From Nitrosospira sp. (GTDB lineage: Bacteria; Pseudomonadota; Gammaproteobacteria; Burkholderiales; Nitrosomonadaceae), in the NCBI GenBank assembly GCA_030453055.1, contig JAKDLC010000040.1, forward strand, positions 1 to 11,110: DNA of 11,110 nucleotides. Direction: 5' to 3'. The translations under genes were made by a program, and so were the position numbers. Positions 7,194 through 11,110 of the stretch are shown here, in pieces (positions within the stretch are counted from its first letter, which is position 1; each line of letters starts with the position of its first letter). The notes beneath the pieces were generated by a model. It did not search any database, was not told the DNA's origin, and saw only the letters and a list, made by a program, of their open reading frames with translations.

Positions 7194-7831
7194 TTTTTGC
7201 CCCACGTGGCATGGTTGGCGCGGTGGCAGCGCTATTGCTTGTCGGCTGTGCATCCGTTCCGGCAACACGATTTTATACGCTCTCGACGCCATCCGAGCCA
7301 TCCGGCGCGAAGGACGCATCACGGCTTTCGCAGTTGTCCAATCCAATTTTTATTGAAGTAATGCCGATTGATGTGCCGGAACGGCTTGCCCGCCCGCAAC
7401 TGGTCGTGCGTTTACCCGGTTCGGGGGAAACACAGCTTTCCATACTTGAATACGATCGCTGGTCATCGCATTTTAATTATGAATTGCGCGACGCGTTCGC
7501 CACCGGCATAGCTGACCGAACGGGAGCGATGAACAGGACACGCGGGATTCGTACACCCGATCGGCCTACCTATCGTATCGCGATCGAGCTGAGTCAGTTC
7601 GCCGCAATAGTCGGCGATAAGGTACAGGCAAGATTCGACTGGACGATTACGCGTTCTACCGATGGCAGTAACGTCGCGTGTTATTCGGAGATTTCAGAAT
7701 CCGTTGGCGAGGGTATCGATGGCGTCGCAAAAGGTTTGCAACGTGCTGTTTCGAGGGTGGTGGCGGATGTGTCAAAGACTTTGATCGAGCTGGATACGGG
7801 GCAGGCGGCCGCCTGTGCACCACAATATTAG
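7190..7831 (+). CDS. pqiC: PqiC outer-membrane lipoprotein (ABC-type transport auxiliary lipoprotein)
   Basis: A 213-residue lipoprotein. The signal sequence ends in the lipobox LVGC, with the lipidated Cys at residue 20. The following Ala/Ser/Val do not include the Asp inner-membrane retention signal, so sorting to the outer membrane is expected. The mature part starts with TRFYTLS and contains ARPQLVVR and EYDRWS, typical of the PqiC/DUF330 family, which docks on the tip of PqiB. GAGAGG about seven bases before ATG 7190 supports the start, which overlaps the pqiB stop by four bases. It is the last gene of the operon. A convergent gene begins 35 bases on, with no obvious terminator between them. 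E. coli pqi is paraquat-inducible through SoxRS; no such site is recognised here. Confidence 0.92.
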   Translation: MIFAPRGMVGAVAALLLVGCASVPATRFYTLSTPSEPSGAKDASRLSQLSNPIFIEVMPIDVPERLARPQLVVRLPGSGETQLSILEYDRWSSHFNYELRDAFATGIADRTGAMNRTRGIRTPDRPTYRIAIELSQFAAIVGDKVQARFDWTITRSTDGSNVACYSEISESVGEGIDGVAKGLQRAVSRVVADVSKTLIELDTGQAAACAPQY

Positions 7832-7866
7832 CTTAACCAGACCGTAGTCGGAGCCTGGAACGCGCG

Positions 7867-8415
7867 CTAAGGTCGAACTTCGGGGTGAGTTGCCGGCTGA
7901 ACTACCGGTACTTGAGGGTGAACTTCGGGCTGAACTTCAGGCTGAACTGCGGGCTGAACTGCCGGTTGCACTTCCAGAAGCGCGCAACCATACTGCAGTT
8001 CTTGCTCCAATGCTGGGGAATAGAGATAATTCACGCCGGTTAGCGCAGCGAAGGACGATTGGTTTGGCTCGAACGGCGGCATATACCTCGCCTCATGCAA
8101 TAACACCACCTGATGCTGCTCCCGATAGTAGGTGTAGATCTTGATCTGTTCGATATGCTGTTCATCTCCGATCACGACAGCCTTGAACCGGAACTTCCCG
8201 TTGATATCTATTGCCTCGACGCTATAGGGGTCGGTGACCCGCGCGAAATCCCCAATCAGCGTCTCATCCCCCTGTTTGATTTCGCACCGCAACACGAGTG
8301 GTGCGGACGCGGCAAACGAGGTTGATGACAACCCTATCTGGAGAAGGACAACCAAACCCGTCATCCCCTTCCGTAGGCGGCTGATTGCAGAACGTTCAGT
8401 TATCCGGATGTACAC
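7867..8415 (-). CDS. Exported protein of unknown function with Val-Gln-Pro repeat tail
   Basis: 182 residues from GTG 8415, or 165 from ATG 8364. The first start gives a signal peptide with a basic n-region (RLRKG), hydrophobic core and ASA cleavage near residue 38. The second has GGAAGG just upstream but leaves no charge before the core, so the start is unsettled. The mature domain (about 39-145) has DPYSVEAIDINGKFRFKAVV, YTYYREQHQVVLLHEARYMP and LEQELQYGC. I recall similar uncharacterised betaproteobacterial proteins, but no named function. Two cysteines (C44, C144) bracket this domain and could form a disulfide. Residues 148-182 are a low-complexity tail of EVQP/AVQP units that could reach across the periplasm or bind peptidoglycan or a partner, which is speculation. 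It faces the end of the pqi operon. Confidence 0.75.
   Translation of the reverse strand: MYIRITERSAISRLRKGMTGLVVLLQIGLSSTSFAASAPLVLRCEIKQGDETLIGDFARVTDPYSVEAIDINGKFRFKAVVIGDEQHIEQIKIYTYYREQHQVVLLHEARYMPPFEPNQSSFAALTGVNYLYSPALEQELQYGCALLEVQPAVQPAVQPEVQPEVHPQVPVVQPATHPEVRP
7870..7974 (-). repeat. 12-bp coding repeats, VQP tail
   Basis: Degenerate 12-base units (GAAGTTCAGCCC-like) encode five consecutive tetrapeptides, EVQP AVQP AVQP EVQP EVHP, followed by three looser ones. The DNA units are similar enough to expand or contract by slippage without shifting frame. Confidence 0.8.
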
Positions 8416-8570
8416 GATACTTTAACCGTAAAGGAAATGTATGGCGGGGTGGGGGATGCCAGCCTGGCCCCGTTATCGCAGAATGTATCGATCGCCTTGC
8501 CGTTTATGTTTATACTTCGTACCTTGAAGCAATCGACGAGCCCTCAATATTCTATTATTTACTCATTGCC

Positions 8571-8737
8571 TAACCCGGATGTTTCATAAATTGACGCGCG
8601 CCCTTGCTGGCCTTTTGTTTCGTATGGGAATTTTGCTCAGTCGGGCGTATGAATAACTACGCCACTCCCTCACAAAATCCCCCTACAAAACAAAATCCTG
8701 CGCAATCATCACGCGAATTTATGAAACATCCGGGTTA
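8571..8737. mobile_element. MITE-like element, 167 bp, perfect 22-bp terminal inverted repeats
   Basis: The left end TAACCCGGATGTTTCATAAA plus TT (8571-8592) is the exact reverse complement of 8716-8737. Similarity between the arms continues inward: TTTTGTTTCGTATGGGAATT on the left matches TTTTGTTTTGTAGGGGGATT read from the right. The arms end in GGCGTA (8644-8649) and TACGCC (8658-8663) around an eight-base loop, so the whole unit is one imperfect palindrome. It has no coding capacity. This is the shape of a miniature inverted-repeat transposable element moved by a transposase supplied elsewhere. The termini resemble, from memory, those of IS1380-type elements, which is unverified. No clean target duplication is visible (CTAA on the left against TTAA on the right, if the ends are taken at CCCGG). 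Confidence 0.75.
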
Positions 8738-8777
8738 ATATGCCTACGAACCATTCCCAATTCGGCGTTTATGTAGT

Positions 8778-8802
8778 ATGGGTAAAGCGTAGTATAACCC
8801 AT
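8778..8802. repeat. Short dispersed-type inverted repeat
   Basis: ATGGGT (8778-8783) pairs with ACCCAT (8797-8802) around AAAGCGTAGTATA. The wording (GGGT-AGCGTAG-AACCCATC) resembles a widespread intergenic repeat in proteobacteria, here degenerate. Confidence 0.4.
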
Positions 8803-9001
8803 CGAGGCAACCATGCCAATTACCCGAGGCTGGCGGCGTATCGAACGGGGGTGGTCCCAGCCTGCCGGATTGCATTCTGAAGAAGGAAGATAAGAGCCGA
8901 ACGATGGGCGCGCCACGCTAAATTTCGTACCCGACGCGTAATCGATGCGTCGCCAAGTCTAATAAAACTAAACAATCCATACTACCTTACTCATTCCAAT
9001 C

Positions 9002-9793
9002 ATGAGACATACCCATTCAACCGCCATCCTGCTGTTACTATGCACCATCTTGATTACGGGTTGCGCCACGACACGTCCGCATGACGAGAACACGGACCCG
9101 ATCGACCCCTATGAGAAAGTCAATCGTAAATTCTACACGTTCACCGATGTGGTCGACAGGAAGATCGTGGCGCCGATCGCCGACGTCTATATCGACTATG
9201 TGCCCAATGCCATGCAGCGTTCTATCGGAAATTTTTATGACAATCTCGCATACCCGAATGTAATCCTGAACGATTTCTTGCAGGGCAAAGTGCGTCAGGG
9301 GTTCCAGGATACGCTGCGTTTTGTTGTCAATACGACCATAGGGCTGGGCGGACTCTTTGATATGGCGTCGCCCATGGGTTTGCCGCAACATGATGAAGAC
9401 TTTGGACAAACGCTGGGCGTATGGGGAGTGGACGCAAAAACTTACCTGTTTATCCCGTTGCTCGGACCCAGCAGCAACCGTGATGTGTCCGGCATTCCCG
9501 TCAGCGTGTTCACCAATGGTCTCCTTTATATCGGTATTTATGTGGTTGGTGCGCCCGTCACTGTACCCGTTTCCATTCTTGGCGTCGTTGACAAGCGGGC
9601 GAGGCTTTCCGGGCCCATGCGAATTCGCGACGAAGCCGCGGTGGAACCTTACCTGTTCGTGCGCGACGGCTATTTGCAACAGCGCAAGCACCTGATATAT
9701 GACGGCAACCCGCCACCCGCAAGCTACGATGACCCCTTGGAGGAGGAATCCCTGGCCAAGCCGCCGGCTGAAAATGTAAAGAAGCGGCTGTAG
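9002..9793 (+). CDS. mlaA: MlaA/VacJ outer-membrane lipoprotein (phospholipid removal)
   Basis: A 263-residue MlaA family lipoprotein. The signal sequence ends in ITGC with the lipidated Cys at 21. The signature DPYEKVNRKFYTFTDVVDR follows at 35-53. Other family blocks are IGNFYDNLAYPNVILNDFLQ, DTLRFVVNTTIGLGGLFDMA, and the GLPQHDEDFGQTLGVWGV to YLFIPLLGPS region. MlaA forms a ring in the inner leaflet of the outer membrane that draws phospholipids out of the outer leaflet and hands them to MlaC. The C-terminal 25 residues are acidic and low-complexity (DDPLEEESLAKPP), a lineage extension. The mlaFEDCB genes are not in the window, so it stands alone, 1.2 kb from the pqi operon. The start at ATG 9002 has no Shine-Dalgarno but gives the correct signal peptide. 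Confidence 0.94.
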   Translation: MRHTHSTAILLLLCTILITGCATTRPHDENTDPIDPYEKVNRKFYTFTDVVDRKIVAPIADVYIDYVPNAMQRSIGNFYDNLAYPNVILNDFLQGKVRQGFQDTLRFVVNTTIGLGGLFDMASPMGLPQHDEDFGQTLGVWGVDAKTYLFIPLLGPSSNRDVSGIPVSVFTNGLLYIGIYVVGAPVTVPVSILGVVDKRARLSGPMRIRDEAAVEPYLFVRDGYLQQRKHLIYDGNPPPASYDDPLEEESLAKPPAENVKKRL

Positions 9794-9810
9794 TGCCTTA
9801 ACAGCGCTTC
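9781..9810 (+). terminator. Possible terminator hairpin at the end of mlaA
   Basis: GAAGCGGCTGT (9781-9791) pairs with ACAGCGCTTC (9801-9810) over ten base pairs with one bulged G and a nine-base loop. The stem overlaps the TAG stop. The following bases, TTGG, are not a proper U tract, so intrinsic termination would be weak. Confidence 0.35.
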
Positions 9811-9850
9811 TTGGACCGGAGCGAATAAGGATGTGTCGTTGAATCCCCTA

Positions 9851-9904
9851 TCATGCCCACGAATGGCGGTGCATCGCGGGATGAAAGCTCGGCTCATAGC
9901 TCAT
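9851..9904 (-). pseudogene. Possible start of a lost RelE/StbE-type toxin (17 codons)
   Basis: From ATG 9904 the frame reads MSYEPSFHPAMHRHSWA and stops. RelE/StbE toxins paired with this antitoxin type commonly open with M-S/T-Y-E-L-x-F-x-P-x-A and have Trp near residue 15, and they start by overlapping the antitoxin stop exactly as here. A 7-bp repeat (GCTCATA at 9892-9898 and 9899-9905, then GCTCATC) brings in competing starts; the one at 9911 reads MSYEL and then a stop. Nothing toxin-like follows. The similarity is short and could be chance. Confidence 0.35.
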
Positions 9905-10155
9905 AGCTCATCCAGCGTCACCCGAACGGGGGCTTTGCCGTCTTTCAAGCGGGCATCAGCGAGCGCATTCAGTTCCACGTCATTTAGTTTGTCCATCAGT
10001 ACTTCGTAGGCCTTTGCCGGAATGCAGTAGAAGGCGGGTTCGTTGCGGTTAAGAATTGCTACCGGAAAACCCTCACCCGCAGCCACGGTCGCCATGGGGT
10101 TTTTCTTCAGTTCGGAAACGCTGGCGGTCGTTGCCGCCAAAATGACGTATGCCAT
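9901..10155 (-). CDS. Phd/YefM-family antitoxin (StbD-like), apparently without toxin
   Basis: An 84-residue type II antitoxin. The N-terminal DNA-binding region carries the family motif SVSELKKNPMATV (12-24) and then the strand FPVAILNRNEPAFYCIPAKA (30-49). The C-terminal arm (ELNALADARLKDGKAPVRVT, then LDEL) would wrap the toxin. ATG 10155 is chosen over the earlier in-frame ATG 10215: GGAG lies at 10164-10167 and a good promoter puts the transcript start between the two ATGs. In intact StbDE/RelBE-like loci the toxin follows directly, but only a possible 17-codon stump does here. It is divergent from higBA, with 166 bases of shared control region. It may now act only as a repressor or as an anti-toxin against related toxins elsewhere, which is inference. 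Confidence 0.85.
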   Translation of the reverse strand: MAYVILAATTASVSELKKNPMATVAAGEGFPVAILNRNEPAFYCIPAKAYEVLMDKLNDVELNALADARLKDGKAPVRVTLDEL

Positions 10156-10186
10156 GGTAATCACTCCATGTCTTTTAGATGAGACA

Positions 10187-10215
10187 ACAATAGCGCTCTT
10201 AACAGGTCTTGGCAA
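10187..10215 (-). promoter_or_regulatory. Sigma-70-type promoter for the Phd-type antitoxin
   Basis: On the minus strand, -35 TTGCCA (10210-10215) and -10 TATTGT (10187-10192) are separated by exactly 17 bases. The expected transcript start, near 10180, leaves a leader of about 25 bases containing the GGAG Shine-Dalgarno. Confidence 0.55.
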
Positions 10216-10261
10216 CGTTGCTCACATCCCATCCCGGCCAATTATTAGCAGCAGCAGCCAG

Positions 10262-10290
10262 TTGACAATCGACAATTGTCAGTTTACAAT
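10262..10290 (+). promoter_or_regulatory. Sigma-70 promoter for higBA
   Basis: -35 TTGACA (10262-10267) is a consensus match and -10 TACAAT (10285-10290) matches at five of six positions, with the ideal 17-base spacer. The start of transcription is expected near 10297, about 25 bases before the toxin's TTG codon. The spacer contains a perfect palindrome likely to be the HigA operator. Confidence 0.8.
10271..10280. promoter_or_regulatory. Likely HigA operator palindrome
   Basis: GACAATTGTC is a perfect 10-bp palindrome lying between -35 and -10 of the higBA promoter. GTTGACAATC (10261-10270) and GTTTACAATC (10282-10291) flank it as near-identical direct repeats 21 bases apart, about two helical turns. 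A repressor bound here would block RNA polymerase, as expected for HigA autorepression. Confidence 0.6.
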
Positions 10291-10321
10291 CAAAAAGAAT
10301 TACGGGGGAGCGGCCGACGAT

Positions 10322-10600
10322 TTGATCCGGAGCTTTCGCCACAAGGGGCTGGCGCGGTTTTATAAGCACGGGAACCCCAAGGGGTTATCAGCGGATATGG
10401 CGCCGAGGATTTCGCGGATTTTGGCGAGGCTCGATATTGCCGTGGCGCCTGAACAGATGAACTTGCCAGGATGGGGCCTACACCCCCTCAAGGGCGGACT
10501 GAAAGGATTTTGGTCGGTATGGGTAACGGGTAATCGGCGGATTGTCTTTCGCTTCGACGCAGGCGATGTTGTGGATGTTGACTTGGTCGATTACCACTGA
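10322..10600 (+). CDS. higB: HigB toxin (RelE/ParE superfamily mRNA interferase)
   Basis: A 92-residue HigB toxin that would cleave mRNA on the ribosome. It begins IRSFRHKGLARFYKHGNPKG after the start codon and ends NRRIVFRFDAGDVVDVDLVD-YH, the typical HigB start and finish. PLKGGLKGFWSVWV in the middle corresponds to the LKGD-x-G-x-WS core. Intact HigB proteins are about 92 residues, which fixes the start at TTG 10322, the position where the family has its initiator Met. No ATG or GTG lies nearby in frame, and a GGGGGAG at 10304-10310 sits 11 bases away, slightly far. The rare start and loose spacing should keep toxin output low. Gene order toxin-then-antitoxin is normal for higBA. No disabling change is seen. 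Confidence 0.88.
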   Translation: MIRSFRHKGLARFYKHGNPKGLSADMAPRISRILARLDIAVAPEQMNLPGWGLHPLKGGLKGFWSVWVTGNRRIVFRFDAGDVVDVDLVDYH

Positions 10601-10617
10601 CGAAAGGAGAATGAAGC

Positions 10618-10932
10618 ATGGCTATGAGGGAACCTCCGCACCCGGGACTATCGGTGCGTCATGACTGTCTTGCGCCTTTGGGCCTTTCCGTGACGGATGG
10701 CGCAAAGGTGCTCGGGGTAACGCGGCAAGCGTTGAATAATCTGGTGAACGCGAAGGCCGGGATTTCGCCGGAAATGGCAATCCGGCTTGACAAGGCCTTC
10801 GGTGGAACCGCCGAAGGGTGGCTCGCCTTGCAAACCGCGTTCGATCTTGCACAAGCACGGAAGAATGAGCCGTCGATTGCCGTGAAGCGTTATGTAGCAA
10901 AAACAATGGAACAATATCACCGCGCCCGGTGA
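10618..10932 (+). CDS. higA: HigA antitoxin (XRE family)
   Basis: A 104-residue HigA. It opens MREPPHPG (from the third residue), the family signature, and has a helix-turn-helix at about 22-45 (LGLSVTDGAKVLGVTRQALN). AGISPEMAIRLDKAFGGTAE and WLALQTAFDLAQARK follow as the conserved dimer-forming region. The usual GEIL after HPG is replaced by GLSV, a minor divergence. The start ATG 10618 is supported by AAGGAG at 10604-10609, eight bases away, a much better site than that of the toxin, so antitoxin should be made in excess. It follows higB by 17 bases and presumably represses the promoter at 10262-10290. Confidence 0.93.
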   Translation: MAMREPPHPGLSVRHDCLAPLGLSVTDGAKVLGVTRQALNNLVNAKAGISPEMAIRLDKAFGGTAEGWLALQTAFDLAQARKNEPSIAVKRYVAKTMEQYHRAR

Positions 10933-10966
10933 GGACGACAAAGAATGGCCCCCCATCCTACAAAAA

Positions 10967-11083
10967 CTGTCATTCCCGCGAAAGCGGGAATCCATGGGTT
11001 TCCGGTTTCCCGGATTCACCCCACCGCAGGATGACGGCCTGCTCCGGTCAACGTCTGGATTCCCGCTTTCGCGGGAATGACAG
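10967..11083. repeat. Pair of 28-bp inverted repeats (dRS3/REP-like hairpins)
   Basis: 10967-10994 is the exact reverse complement of 11056-11083. Each copy is itself a hairpin: ATTCCCGC and GCGGGAAT form eight base pairs around a four-base loop (GAAA in the left copy, TTTC in the right). ATTCCC-N8-GGGAAT is the layout of the Neisseria dRS3 repeat and of similar elements scattered through other proteobacteria. The unit lies 34 bases after higA, where it could also slow or end transcription and protect the 3' end, though there is no T run. The 61 bases between the arms show nothing recognisable. Confidence 0.85.
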
Positions 11084-11110
11084 GGTAAAGGGGAAGTAGG
11101 CGTAGGGCAA

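Larger units (their letters stand above)
8416..9001. other. 586-base non-coding stretch before mlaA
   Basis: No credible gene is seen on either strand. It holds a 167-bp palindromic element (8571-8737) and, at 8778-8802, a small inverted repeat (ATGGGT ... ACCCAT) of the kind seen in dispersed intergenic repeats. A short GACGC ... GCGTC inverted repeat lies at 8933-8951. The mlaA promoter should lie near 8930-8990, where AT-rich TAATAAAACT is present, but no clear -35/-10 pair or Shine-Dalgarno could be fixed. Confidence 0.6.

Noticed and set aside
7890..7975. Evenly repeated 12-bp units looked at as a CRISPR array or iteron cluster
   Set aside because: The units are contiguous without spacers, keep a reading frame and encode the VQP tail of an exported protein.
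8719..8916. 65-codon minus-strand frame next to the MITE-like element
   Set aside because: Part of it is the terminal repeat itself; no ribosome-binding site and repeat-derived sequence.
9038..9691. 217-codon minus-strand frame inside mlaA
   Set aside because: Antisense to a conserved, complete MlaA; no start signal and no recognisable motif.
10648..11019. 123-codon minus-strand frame over higA
   Set aside because: Antisense to a clear HigA, and its N-terminus is translated from the inverted-repeat hairpin.

Overview
The window reads as a chromosomal segment of a Gram-negative bacterium, most likely a betaproteobacterium. The pointers are a complete Pqi outer-membrane lipid-transport operon, an MlaA/VacJ lipoprotein, and a secreted protein with a PEP-CTERM sorting tail, a tail found only in exosortase-bearing Gram-negatives. 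A Nitrosospira/Nitrosomonas-like ammonia oxidiser would fit gene content and style, but that is inference from memory and no marker gene here proves it. No rRNA, tRNA or CRISPR array was seen.

Layout. Bases 1-315 are the end of a short-chain dehydrogenase. Bases 316-1046 hold an XRE-family antitoxin with a truncated RelE/Gp49-type toxin upstream of it, both on the minus strand. A small unknown gene follows at 1047-1310 on the minus strand, then a gene-poor stretch with a 15-bp tandem repeat. Bases 1648-2913 encode a secreted phytase-like, PEP-CTERM-anchored protein. A zinc-free NAD(P)H:quinone oxidoreductase lies on the minus strand at 3032-4057. Bases 4230-7831 are a tight four-gene operon, pqiA (split in two), pqiB and pqiC, in which every junction overlaps. 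A convergent periplasmic protein of unknown function with a Val-Gln-Pro repeat tail follows at 7867-8415. A 586-base non-coding stretch then carries a 167-bp palindromic, MITE-like element with perfect 22-bp termini. mlaA is at 9002-9793. The right end is a toxin-antitoxin island: an orphan Phd/StbD-type antitoxin, then a divergent, complete higBA pair with a very clear promoter and operator, and finally a 117-bp inverted-repeat pair.

How it works together. The pqi operon and mlaA both serve lipid traffic between inner and outer membranes. PqiA1 and PqiA2 are the inner-membrane parts, PqiB is a three-MCE-domain channel across the periplasm, PqiC is the outer-membrane lipoprotein that meets it, and MlaA removes misplaced phospholipid from the outer leaflet. 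The flanks, with three toxin-antitoxin loci in different states of decay and several dispersed repeats, look like accessory material around this envelope-maintenance core. No clearly new system is proven. The best candidates for follow-up are the repeat-tailed periplasmic protein, the MITE-like palindrome, the regulated higBA promoter and the two partly erased toxins.
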